Source: Streptomyces cirratus (GTDB lineage Bacteria > Actinomycetota > Actinomycetes > Streptomycetales > Streptomycetaceae). From it: 64,000 bases of DNA. Every line of letters begins with the position of its first letter. Within the stretch, counting starts at the first letter, position 1. Below the pieces are notes generated by a model. It was not told where the DNA came from, did not search any database, and saw nothing but the letters and a program-made list of their open reading frames with translations. This document shows positions 51,808 through 60,123 of the stretch, in pieces. The position numbers and the translations under genes were made by a program. The stretch spans positions 1 through 64,000 of the forward strand of contig NZ_BMVP01000003.1 of the NCBI RefSeq assembly GCF_014650775.1. Direction: 5' to 3'.

Positions 51808-51858
51808 GGTGGTACCCGGGGCCCGAACAGTGGCGTGCAGGTGGTACCGAGGTACTAC
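51808..51858. promoter_or_regulatory. Operator-like repeats upstream of the ABC-2/two-component operon
   Basis: GTGGTACC-GA-GGTACTAC (51841-51858) is an 18-bp inverted repeat with 7 of 8 arm bases complementary; a further half-site GGTGGTACC lies at 51808-51816, 32 bp away. Both are 80-130 nt before the ATPase start. Likely bound by the NarL-type regulator of the operon. Confidence 0.5.
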
Positions 51859-51996
51859 GGCCCTCGACGCATGCGGCGCGCCCGGCCGGCGGTGTGGGCG
51901 GCTCCGTCCCGCGCCGGCGCGGGAGGCGGAGCCGCGGCTCGCTCGATCGGTCGCTCCCTCGATCGCCGGGAGTGCGGCAGGGCGGGGCGGAGACCG

Positions 51997-52758
51997 TCAG
52001 GGCGATGGCGCCGGGTCCAGGCGGTAGCCGTGGCCGCGGAGTGTGGTGATGTGCGGCAGGCGGACCGGGCGCGGCGTCGCGGCTTCGGCCGTGTGGAGGC
52101 GGCGGCGGAGGGAGGCCATGGTGACGTCGAGGGTCTTGGTGGGGCCGAACCAGTTCTCGTCCCACACCCGCGCCATCAGGGTTTCCCGGGATACAGCGCT
52201 CCCCTGGTGGCGGGCCAGTTCGGCGAGGAGTTCGAACTCCTTCGTTCGCAGGGGGACGTCCTCGCCTGCGAGCAGAGCGCGCCGGGCCGCCGTGTCCACG
52301 GTGAGGTCACCCAGCCGAATGGGTTCGACGTCCTGCACGTCGGGCAGTGGCCTGCGGCGCAGGTGCGCGCGGAGGCGGGCGAGGAGAACCGTCATGCTGA
52401 AGGGTTTGACGAGGTAGTCGTCGGCGCCCGCGTCCAGTCCGGCGATCACGTCGATCTCGTCGGTGCGGGCGGTGAGAATGACGATCAAGAGGTCCGGGAC
52501 GTCTTGGCGCAGGCGGCGGGCGAGGTCGATCCCGTCGAGGTCGGGAAGACCCAGGTCGAGGAGGACGAAGTCGGGCGGGTCGTGGTGGGCGGCCGTCAGA
52601 CCGGCGGATCCGGTGCGGCACCAGGTGGTGGTGTAGCCGTTGCCGCGCAGTCCGCTTTCCAGGTGGCGCCCGATGATGTCGTCGTCCTCGATGACCAGGG
52701 CGGTGGGCGGGCGCCCGGCGGTGCTGGTGTCCATGGGTCGAGCGTATGGGGTGGTCAC
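51997..52758 (-). CDS. OmpR-family response regulator
   Basis: 253 aa. GTG start at 52758 overlaps the permease stop (GTGA); an ATG at 52734 is the alternative. Receiver with Asp68 in FVLLDLGLPDLDG, Lys in YLVKPFSMTVLLARL; winged-helix domain about 150-248 (LRTKEFELLAELARHQGSAV, TLDVTMASLRRRL, RGHGYRL). Last gene of the lipoprotein-ATPase-ATPase-permease operon and probable partner of the divergent histidine kinase at 57827. Confidence 0.92.
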   Translation of the reverse strand: MTTPYARPMDTSTAGRPPTALVIEDDDIIGRHLESGLRGNGYTTTWCRTGSAGLTAAHHDPPDFVLLDLGLPDLDGIDLARRLRQDVPDLLIVILTARTDEIDVIAGLDAGADDYLVKPFSMTVLLARLRAHLRRRPLPDVQDVEPIRLGDLTVDTAARRALLAGEDVPLRTKEFELLAELARHQGSAVSRETLMARVWDENWFGPTKTLDVTMASLRRRLHTAEAATPRPVRLPHITTLRGHGYRLDPAPSP

Positions 52759-55415
52759 AGCTCGCGGAGTTCTTCGACGGCGGGACGGCCCGAAGCGCGG
52801 GCGCCGTGCAGGGCGGCGGCGGTGAGGGCCGCGAGCGTGGCGAGGAGGGTCAGTGCCAGGTACGGCCAGGGGAGGGAAAGGGCGGACGGTGGCGGATCGA
52901 AGACGCCGCTGAGGACCTTGACCAGCATCTGGGCCTGGATCCAGCCGATGAGGGCGCCCCCGGCCAGGCCGCCGAACGCGACGGTGGCCGTCTCGGCGAG
53001 GACCATGCCCCGTAGCTGCCGTCGGGTGGCGCCGAGGACGGTGGCCACGGCGAAGGTGCGGCGGCGTTCGGTCAGGCCCAGGGCGAGTACCGCTCCCCCG
53101 GCGCCGGCCGCGAGGGCCACGGCGAAGCCGAGTTCGATCCGGGTCAGTCCGGCGAGGTCCACCGAGGTGAGGCTGGAGCCGACGCCGGCGCGGGTCTGGG
53201 TGAGATCGGTGACCGTCGCCGTGGCACCGAGCCGCTGACGTAGGCGGGCGGCGACGGCCTGCTGGTGTGTGCCGCCGGTGTCGACGAGGAACGCGCCGAC
53301 TGCGTCGCTTCCGCTCTGGGCGGCGACGTACGCGGCGTTGGCGACGAAGAAGCTGTCCTTGGGAGCGGTCGGGAACTCCTTGACGACGCCCGCGTAGTGG
53401 AACTCCACGGTACGCAGTTGCCTGGTCCGTTCGTCCTGGAGGCGCAGGTTGAGCCGGTCACCCGGGGCGAGCTGGAAGTCCTTCACCGTCTCCTCGCTGA
53501 CGAGCACGGAGTCGGGTCTGGCCGCGAGCTCGGCGAGCAGGCCGCGGGCGTTGCCGCCCGCGAAGTAGGCGTCCTGGAGAGCGGTGGCGGACGTGATGGT
53601 GGCGGGGTCGACGCCGTACAGGTCCTGGAGATCGGACCCGACATAGGCGAAGCGGTGCTGGAGCGGTTCCACGTGGCGCACTCCAGGGACGGATGCAAGG
53701 GCGCGTCCGGCGTCGGGGCCGGTCGCGGCGCCGGGCGGCTGGGTGACGGTGACGTCGGCGCCGTTGGTGAGCTGGGCGTCCACCTCCGCCTGGTGGCGGT
53801 AGGTGCTGTTGAAGGCCGCGGTGGAGAGCGCGAACGACACCGCGAGGGCGAGCAGAACCACGGAACGGGCCAGGACTCGGCGCTGCCGGGTCATTCCGGA
53901 GGCCGTCGCGGCGGCGAGGGTGCCGGTCAGCGGTCTCACCAGATGTGTGAGGGGGCGGCGGCCGTGGGCGAAGGCGTACGTCGTCAGCCTCCACAGGAGC
54001 AGCGCGGAACCCAGCCAGAGCAGGGCGGGGCCCAGGAAGGCCCAGTAGGACACCGAGATGCTCGCCACTCCTTCGGGGGCGAGTACCAGGGCGTACTGGT
54101 TGCCCGCGGCGGCCCGGAAGACGAGCAGGGAGACCGCCAGCAGGATGAAGTCGACTCCGGTGCGCTGCCACAGGGGTGTGCCGGTGGAGGGGAGGCTGCG
54201 GCGCGCGGCGGTGACGGTGGTGGTGCGCTGGTCCCGTACGGCGGGCAGCAGGACGGTCATGGTTGCGACGGCTGCGCCGAGGGCGAGTGCGATGAGGGAC
54301 CAGCGCAGTGGGACGAGCCCCGCGGCGCCGAAGGACGCTCGGCCGAAGGCGATCCGGCCGGCCAGGGCGGCGAGGGCGATGCCGAGCAGGCCGCCGCCCG
54401 TGGCGATGGCGCCGGCCTCGACCGCGGCGAGTGCGGTGACCCGGCGCCGTCCGAGGCCGCGGGTGCGCAGCAGGCCCTGTTCCCGGCGGCGGCGGTCCGC
54501 GCCGGTAGTGACCAGGGCGGAGGTGAGCAGCGCTGCGAGGACCACGCCGGGGGCGCCGAGGAAGAGGAAGAGGAGTTGGGCGTACAGGGCGTCCTGGCGT
54601 GCCGCGTCGAGGGCGGCGCCGAGGTTGTCGCCGACCTGAACGGCACCGGAGAGGCGGGCTTCGAGGTGACGTGCGGCGCCGGTGACGGCGGTGAACGCGG
54701 CGGCCGGGTCGGCGGGCAGGCGCGCGTCGCGGGCGGCGTGCACCTGCGTGGTGACGGCGGCGGGGTCCACGGCCTTGGCGGGCGCGGTGAGGGAGTCGAA
54801 GAGTGGGGTGGGCAGGAGCATCACGTTGTCGGGAGGGGCAGCCGGTTGTGACGAGGGTGGGGCGCCGACCTTCTGGAACAGGGAGTCGGCCTGCGGCAGG
54901 TCGACGACTCCGGCCACCTTGACGGTGGCGTCGGCGTTTTTGGGCACGGAGATGCGGACCGTGTCGCCGGGAGCGGCGTGCAGGTTGGCGGCGGTCTGCT
55001 GGGCGAGGAGGACACCGTCCGGGGCGCCGGTGAGCGGCCGTATCTCGCCGGGGAAGGCGGTGCGGTAGCCGTCGGGGATGCCGAGCAGCACGGCGTCGCC
55101 GGTGCTCTGCACGGAGCCTGCCACCGTGGTCTGGAGTCCGGTGCTGTGGGCGTAGGTGACGGGCAGCGCGGTGCGGATCCCGGGGGTGTGACGGATCTCG
55201 GCGAGTACGGCGGTGGGCTGCGCCGACGGCTGGAGCTGTACCTGCCAGTCGACGGCGACGGACCGGGCGGCCCGTGCGGTCATCGTCGAGCGGGACGCGG
55301 TCAGGAACGTTCCGAGCGCTGCGATGAGTGCGACGGCCAGGGCAAGGGTCAGCGCGGCTGTGAAGATGCGACCGCCGCGGTGCCGCAGCAGGCCGGCCAG
55401 CCAGGTGGTGATCAC
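52755..55415 (-). CDS. FtsX/MacB-type ABC transporter permease
   Basis: 886 aa, GTG start. Ten membrane helices in the usual layout of long FtsX-like permeases: one at the N-terminus (about 15-40), three near 290-420, further pairs near 450-540, and three at the end. Two FtsX domains, the second ending TFAVATVLGATRRQLRGMVL. Large outside loops (about 45-280 and 540-760). Works with the two ATPases upstream; such systems move peptides or lipoproteins or signal without transport. Substrate unknown. Confidence 0.9.
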   Translation of the reverse strand: MITTWLAGLLRHRGGRIFTAALTLALAVALIAALGTFLTASRSTMTARAARSVAVDWQVQLQPSAQPTAVLAEIRHTPGIRTALPVTYAHSTGLQTTVAGSVQSTGDAVLLGIPDGYRTAFPGEIRPLTGAPDGVLLAQQTAANLHAAPGDTVRISVPKNADATVKVAGVVDLPQADSLFQKVGAPPSSQPAAPPDNVMLLPTPLFDSLTAPAKAVDPAAVTTQVHAARDARLPADPAAAFTAVTGAARHLEARLSGAVQVGDNLGAALDAARQDALYAQLLFLFLGAPGVVLAALLTSALVTTGADRRRREQGLLRTRGLGRRRVTALAAVEAGAIATGGGLLGIALAALAGRIAFGRASFGAAGLVPLRWSLIALALGAAVATMTVLLPAVRDQRTTTVTAARRSLPSTGTPLWQRTGVDFILLAVSLLVFRAAAGNQYALVLAPEGVASISVSYWAFLGPALLWLGSALLLWRLTTYAFAHGRRPLTHLVRPLTGTLAAATASGMTRQRRVLARSVVLLALAVSFALSTAAFNSTYRHQAEVDAQLTNGADVTVTQPPGAATGPDAGRALASVPGVRHVEPLQHRFAYVGSDLQDLYGVDPATITSATALQDAYFAGGNARGLLAELAARPDSVLVSEETVKDFQLAPGDRLNLRLQDERTRQLRTVEFHYAGVVKEFPTAPKDSFFVANAAYVAAQSGSDAVGAFLVDTGGTHQQAVAARLRQRLGATATVTDLTQTRAGVGSSLTSVDLAGLTRIELGFAVALAAGAGGAVLALGLTERRRTFAVATVLGATRRQLRGMVLAETATVAFGGLAGGALIGWIQAQMLVKVLSGVFDPPPSALSLPWPYLALTLLATLAALTAAALHGARASGRPAVEELREL

Positions 55416-55729
55416 GGTGTGCCTCCGTCGGCGGTGCCGGCCGGGCTTCCGTCGTCGGCCGTCCGGTCGGGCTGTGAGGGTCCACCGGCGACTGGGGTGT
55501 GCCGGGGCGCCGGGCGTGCGGCCCCGGCCCCGGTCTCGAAGACCGTGTCACCGAGGACATCGGCGGTACGTCCCACGATGCTGCGGTCGCTGCGGTCCGC
55601 CGGTTCGTCGACCGGGGCGGGCCGGGGCGGGGCGCAGAGGAGCACCACGGCGAGGACGACGAAGAGGACCGGCAGGGTGAGTCGGCCGCTGCCGTGCCGG
55701 ATCAGGGTGGTCAGTCGGGCGGCCTTCAT
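55412..55729 (-). CDS. Single-span membrane protein of the MacB-type operon
   Basis: 105 aa, ATG at 55729. One membrane helix (about 17-34, LTLPVLFVVLAVVLLCAPP) followed by a hydrophilic, Pro/Asp-rich tail with DRSIVGRTADVLGDTVFETG. The stop overlaps the permease start (GTGA) and the start overlaps the ATPase stop. No family recognised; by position an accessory subunit of the transporter. Confidence 0.75.
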   Translation of the reverse strand: MKAARLTTLIRHGSGRLTLPVLFVVLAVVLLCAPPRPAPVDEPADRSDRSIVGRTADVLGDTVFETGAGAARPAPRHTPVAGGPSQPDRTADDGSPAGTADGGTP

Positions 55730-56433
55730 GGTGCGCCTGCGTCCGGACCGAGGAGGAGCCGGCCGTCGCGCATGGTCCAGCGGGTGCGCAAGCGCTCTGC
55801 GACGGCCGGGTCGTGGGTGGCCACGACCAGAGCGGCTCCGATCTCGTCGACCGCCGCCAGCAGGACGTCCACGACGTGCCCGCCGGTGGTGCGGTCGAGG
55901 CGGCCGGTCGGCTCGTCGGCGAGGACGAGCCGGGGCCGCGCGGCCAGCACCCGGGCAGCCGCGACGCGCTGTGCCTGTCCGCCCGATATGTCGTCGGGTA
56001 GTTTGGCCGCGAGATCGGCGACGCCCACACGTTCCAGCGCGGCCAGCGCGCGGGCGTGGGCACGCCCGGCGTTCTCGCCGGCCAGCACCAGCGGCAGGCC
56101 GGTGTTCTCGGCGATGTCGAGGGTGGGGATGAGGCTGGGGCTCTGGAATATGACCCCGATGCCCTTGGCCCTGGCCCGCGCGCCGGGCCCTGGACCCGCC
56201 GCGTCGGTGGTGTCGGCACACCAGGGCCACACCACCTCGCCGCTGGTCGGCCGTTCCAGTCCGGCCATCAGGTGGAGCAGTGTGGACTTGCCCGATCCCG
56301 AGGACCCCATGACGGCGATCCGGTCGTGGGCGTGCACGTGGCAGTTCGTGTCGTGTACGGCGACCACGGCGGCGGGGCCGCTCCCGTAGGTCCGTCCGGC
56401 GTCCCGGCAGCTGACGAGCACAGAGCCGGTCAT
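55726..56433 (-). CDS. ABC transporter ATP-binding protein (LolD/MacB type)
   Basis: 235 aa. Walker A VMGSSGSGKSTLLHLMAGLE, Q-loop FQSPSLIPTLDI, signature ISGGQAQRVAAARVLAARPR, Walker B LVLADEPTGRLD, H-loop ATHD. The short loop ADTTDAAGPGPGARARA between strands is low-complexity. One of two consecutive ATPases that could form a heterodimer with the FtsX-type permease. Confidence 0.9.
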   Translation of the reverse strand: MTGSVLVSCRDAGRTYGSGPAAVVAVHDTNCHVHAHDRIAVMGSSGSGKSTLLHLMAGLERPTSGEVVWPWCADTTDAAGPGPGARARAKGIGVIFQSPSLIPTLDIAENTGLPLVLAGENAGRAHARALAALERVGVADLAAKLPDDISGGQAQRVAAARVLAARPRLVLADEPTGRLDRTTGGHVVDVLLAAVDEIGAALVVATHDPAVAERLRTRWTMRDGRLLLGPDAGAP

Positions 56434-57116
56434 GGTCCGATCCTGCCGTCGCGCAGGGTCAGGACCCGGTCGGCGCCGCGTACGACGGCGGTGCTGTGGG
56501 TGACGAGCAGCACGCCTCGGCGGCCGTCGCGTCCGCGGGCGCGCAGCAGGTCCAGGACGCGCTGTTCGGTGCTCCCGTCGAGTTCTCCGGTCGGTTCGTC
56601 GGCGAGGAGGACGTCGGGGTCGTTGGCCAGGGCGACGGCCAGGCCCGCTCTGGCCAGTTCTCCGCCGGCCAGTTCGCGGGGCAGGGAGCGGGCCCGGTCG
56701 AGCAGGCCCACTTGGTCCAGGAGGGCTCGGACGGACGGGCCGCCGACGGTGCGGCGGCCTGCGGCGGTGCGGGCGAGGCGGATGTTCTGGGCCACGTCGA
56801 GGTGGGCGATCAGGTTCTGCGTCTGGAGCAGGATGCCGATCCTGCGGGCCCGGACGCGGGCGCGCTCCGCCTCCGGCCGGTGGCTGATCCGCTCCCCGGC
56901 GACCCGGACGACTCCGCCCTCGGGCTCGTCCAGGCCCGCGAGGCAGGCCAGCAGCGTGGACTTCCCCGACCCGGAGGGGCCCACGACGGCCACGAGTTCT
57001 CCCGGGGCGACGGTGACGGACACCCCGCGCAGGGCAAGGGTTTCCTCCTCCCCCGCGCGGTAGAACCGGTAGAGCTCGCGTGCGTCGAGGGCAGGCGGCG
57101 CGCCGGGGTCGGCCAT
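56430..57116 (-). CDS. ABC transporter ATP-binding protein with atypical signature
   Basis: 228 aa from the ATG at 57116, which overlaps the lipoprotein stop (TGATG). Walker A VVGPSGSGKSTLLACLAGLD, Q-loop LQTQNLIAHLDV, Walker B VLLADEPTGELD, H-loop VTHS. The signature reads LAGGELARAGLAVALANDPD instead of LSGGQ-x-QR, so this site may be degenerate, as in heterodimeric ABC ATPases with one weak site. Overlaps the next ATPase by 4 nt. Confidence 0.88.
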   Translation of the reverse strand: MADPGAPPALDARELYRFYRAGEEETLALRGVSVTVAPGELVAVVGPSGSGKSTLLACLAGLDEPEGGVVRVAGERISHRPEAERARVRARRIGILLQTQNLIAHLDVAQNIRLARTAAGRRTVGGPSVRALLDQVGLLDRARSLPRELAGGELARAGLAVALANDPDVLLADEPTGELDGSTEQRVLDLLRARGRDGRRGVLLVTHSTAVVRGADRVLTLRDGRIGP

Positions 57117-57712
57117 CACTGCCACCGCAGCGAGTCCGTTACGGTCCGCCAGGGGTCCACGTTGTCGGCCTTGACCGGGCCCGACAAGGTGAGCACGACG
57201 TCCCGGCCGTTGTGGTGGAACACGTACCGCTCGTACGCGTCGCGCAGGGCCTTGCCCGTCACCGGGTCCGGAGCCGTGGTGCCCTCGTACGTGTAGAGGA
57301 CGGCTTTGCCGGCCTTGCGCGATACCTCGGAGGCCTTCCCGGGCGAGAACCCGGGGACTGCCTTGGCCAGCGCCGGTACGTCCCGTGCGGTCACCGAGGC
57401 GGTGGTGGGGGCGGTCGCGGCCGCGTGCTCGGACACCTCGATCCGGTTCAGTTTGTCGGTGAACGCCGTGTCCGGGCCGGTGGAGGTGCGGGCCCAGCCT
57501 TCGGGCACGCTGACCGTGAAGCCGCCCGTGGACGGCTTGAACACCACGTACGCCTGGTTGTCGGGGATGTCGCCGGGCGGGTTGGACTCGGTGGGGGCCG
57601 GAGGCGGCTTCGGGTCGGCGGCCGCCGCGGAACCGGAGACGCCGCATCCGGCGAGGGCGGCGACGAGGAGCACGACAGGGGCGGAAGCAGCGCATGTACG
57701 ACGCACGTTCAT
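57116..57712 (-). CDS. Lipoprotein at the head of the MacB-type operon
   Basis: 198 aa. Signal with lipobox LAALAGC at about 18-23, then a Pro/Ala-rich spacer and a domain of about 140 residues: AYVVFKPSTGGFTVSVPEGW, RIEVSEHAAATAP, VLYTYEGTTAPDPVTGKALR, YERYVFHHNGRDVVLTLSGP, WRTVTDSLRW. This is a LpqN/PsbP-like pattern of surface lipoproteins. Likely the outside binding or sensory component of the transporter; it faces the divergent kinase gene. Confidence 0.85.
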   Translation of the reverse strand: MNVRRTCAASAPVVLLVAALAGCGVSGSAAAADPKPPPAPTESNPPGDIPDNQAYVVFKPSTGGFTVSVPEGWARTSTGPDTAFTDKLNRIEVSEHAAATAPTTASVTARDVPALAKAVPGFSPGKASEVSRKAGKAVLYTYEGTTAPDPVTGKALRDAYERYVFHHNGRDVVLTLSGPVKADNVDPWRTVTDSLRWQ

Positions 57713-57826
57713 GGCACCCTCCGAACGGTGGATGGACCTCCCACGCTAGGCGGGGCCGCGTAAAGGGTCGGGGCGGCGAAGGTGAGACGGCGGCAAAACC
57801 GCTGTCGCGGAGGCCATGATGGGCGC

Positions 57827-59119
57827 ATGAGGCAGCGTGTGGTGCGGGTCGCGGTGGCCGCTGTCCTGGTTGCGCTCGTCCTGCTGGCCGGGCCGCTCGC
57901 CGCAGTCGTCCAACGGTCCTACTTCGAGGACGAGCGCGGCGCCCTGGAACGCACGGCGTTGGCGGCGACGGTAGCGGTCGGGCCGGAGTTCACCGCGGGT
58001 GACGCCGTCGAGCTGCCGGCCCCCCGACCGGGGGGCCGGCTGGGGGTGTACGACCTTTCGATGCGCCTGCGCGCGGGTACGGGAGGAAAGACGGGTGACG
58101 CGGTGGCACGCCGGGCGGCGGGCGGGAAGGTCGTGCGCGGGAGCAGCGGCCCGGATCTCGTCGTCGCGGTCCCGGTGGTCTCCACCGAACGGGTCATCGG
58201 GGTGGTCCGGGCCTCTGTCCCCGCGCGTTCGGTCTGGTTCCGCGTGCTTTGGGCATGGGGGCTCCTGCTGGGGGTCACCCTGTTCGCGCTGGCCACGGCG
58301 GTCCTGGTGGCACGCCGCCAGGCACGCGCCCTCAGTACTCCGGTGGAGGCGCTCTCCCGTGCGGCCACGCAGATCGCCGCCGGTGACCTCGGTGCCCGGG
58401 CCGGGCCGTGCGGGATCGCGGAGCTGGACCAACTGGCCTACAGCCAGAACGCCATGGTCGAGCAGCTCACCCGACTCCTGCAACGGGAGCGCGATTTCAG
58501 CGCCAACGCCTCCCACCAGCTGCGCACCGCGCTGACCGGGCTCCAACTGGGCCTCGAGGCAGGCCAGGGACTCCCGGCGGGCGCGGATCTGCGTCCCGTT
58601 GTCCGGGAGGCCCTGGAGGGGACACGTCATCTGGAAGAGACCGTCGAGGAGGTCCTGCGGCTGGCGCGAGCGGACACCGCCGGACAGCATCCGGTCCCGC
58701 GCGAACGACTGGTCCGCGTTCTGGACCGTGCGGAGTCGCGCTGGCACGGTGTACTGGCCGCCACCGGACGGCGGCTGGAGTTCCGCTCGCCGCCCGGAAC
58801 CGAGTCCTTCCACGTCCCCGGCCGCACCACCGGGCAGATCCTCGACGTCCTCCTCGACAACGCGCTGCGCCACGGACGCGGTACGACCGTCGTGACGGTG
58901 CGGGAGGCCGCGGGGGCGGTCGCGATCGACGTGGCCGACGAAGGGAGACTCGCGCTCGACCCGGGGGCGGTCTTCGCGCGCGGCAGCACCACGGGCTCCG
59001 GTACCGGCATCGGCTTGGCGGTGGCGAGGGAACTCGCGGAGGCCGCCGGCGGAAGGCTGGGCGTCCGCGCGGCGGCGCCGACCACCTTCACCCTGCTCCT
59101 TCCCGGCCCGGAGGGTTGA
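57827..59119 (+). CDS. Sensor histidine kinase, divergent from the MacB-type operon
   Basis: 430 aa from the ATG at 57827 (a GTG at 57782 is also in frame). Two membrane helices (about 5-28 and 140-165) flank an outside sensor region; HAMP about 165-215. HisKA: FSANASHQLRTALTGLQLGL with His230; the usual Pro after RT is Ala here. HATPase_c: LLDNALRHGRGT (N-box) and GTGIGLAVARELAEAAGG. Most likely phosphorylates the OmpR-type regulator at 51997. Confidence 0.9.
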   Translation: MRQRVVRVAVAAVLVALVLLAGPLAAVVQRSYFEDERGALERTALAATVAVGPEFTAGDAVELPAPRPGGRLGVYDLSMRLRAGTGGKTGDAVARRAAGGKVVRGSSGPDLVVAVPVVSTERVIGVVRASVPARSVWFRVLWAWGLLLGVTLFALATAVLVARRQARALSTPVEALSRAATQIAAGDLGARAGPCGIAELDQLAYSQNAMVEQLTRLLQRERDFSANASHQLRTALTGLQLGLEAGQGLPAGADLRPVVREALEGTRHLEETVEEVLRLARADTAGQHPVPRERLVRVLDRAESRWHGVLAATGRRLEFRSPPGTESFHVPGRTTGQILDVLLDNALRHGRGTTVVTVREAAGAVAIDVADEGRLALDPGAVFARGSTTGSGTGIGLAVARELAEAAGGRLGVRAAAPTTFTLLLPGPEG

Positions 59120-59148
59120 CCCCTTCCCGCGGCTGCCGGGGGAAGGGG
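59120..59148. terminator. Bidirectional terminator
   Basis: CCCCTTCCC and GGGAAGGGG form a 9-bp stem around an 11-nt loop, directly after the kinase stop and before the end of the opposing membrane-protein gene. Confidence 0.65.
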
Positions 59149-59171
59149 CCGACCCTCGGGGCCGGGGTGGC

Positions 59172-60017
59172 TCAGCCGGCCTGTCCGGTAGGGCGGGGCT
59201 GTGGTGGCGTGTCGGCGCCACTCACCTGCAGGTAGCCGATGAGCGCGGCGATGGGCACCAACAGCGCGAGGGTGACGAGGCCGGTTCCCCATCCCAGGCC
59301 GTCGCGCGCCGCGGGGACTCCCATCCAGTCCGCGAAGGAGGCGCCGAGCGGGCGGGTGAGGATGTACGCGGCCCAGAACGCGGCCACCGCGTTCAGCCCG
59401 AGGAAGCGGCGGCACAGCACCGGCAGGGCGATCAGGGCGGCGAAGAGGAATCCCGAGGGCAGGTAACCCAGGTGGAGGGTGCCGGCCGTGAGGTCGCCCA
59501 CCGCGGTACCGAGGGCGAAGGTGGTGAGCACCGTCGCCCAGTAGAAGAACTCCCGGCGGGTGGTGCGGATGCTGTGGATGGACAGGGTCCGCTCGGACAC
59601 GTACCAGACGGTCAGGACGGCGGCGAGGGCCAGGGTGAACCCTACGGCCGACACCGTGTAGGGAATGCCGACGACGACGTGCACGACGTCCGCGGCCATC
59701 GTGCCGAAGACGCTGACCATGACGATCGCCGACCAGTACGTCCAGGCCTCGTAGCGCGTCGACCGGAACTGCAGGAACAGCAGCAGCGTCAGGCCCGCGA
59801 GCCCCAGACAGCCCGCCGGAACCGGTCCCAGCGTCCGCGCCAGGAAGTCGGACGCGGTCTCCCCCATGCCGGTGGTGAGGATCTTCACGATCCAGAACCA
59901 GGCCGTGACCTCGGGGACTTTGGAGAGGGCCGCCTCGGCCCCACCCCTGCGGAAGGTTGCCCGGCCCGGTGCCGACGGGGTCCGCCGGTGCGTCGTCGTG
60001 TTGTCGGTTGCCGACAT
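59172..60017 (-). CDS. COG4705/DUF347-type membrane protein
   Basis: 281 aa from the ATG at 60017 (GGGAGG 12 nt upstream; a GTG at 60029 is possible). Eight or so membrane helices in repeated pairs: FWIVKILTTGMGETASDFLA and FFYWATVLTTFALGTAVGDL are two copies of the K-x-x-TT-x-GE-x-x-SD repeat of COG4705 proteins. Role unknown. Monocistronic. Confidence 0.8.
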   Translation of the reverse strand: MSATDNTTTHRRTPSAPGRATFRRGGAEAALSKVPEVTAWFWIVKILTTGMGETASDFLARTLGPVPAGCLGLAGLTLLLFLQFRSTRYEAWTYWSAIVMVSVFGTMAADVVHVVVGIPYTVSAVGFTLALAAVLTVWYVSERTLSIHSIRTTRREFFYWATVLTTFALGTAVGDLTAGTLHLGYLPSGFLFAALIALPVLCRRFLGLNAVAAFWAAYILTRPLGASFADWMGVPAARDGLGWGTGLVTLALLVPIAALIGYLQVSGADTPPQPRPTGQAG

Positions 60018-60123
60018 CGTCGGTGCCACCCTCCCGGCGCCGCTCGCGCCGCATAGCCGATGCTGGCCAGGGCAGCCGTCGGCACCCGGAATCCCCGGGA
60101 AGTGACGGCTCCTCAACCAATGT

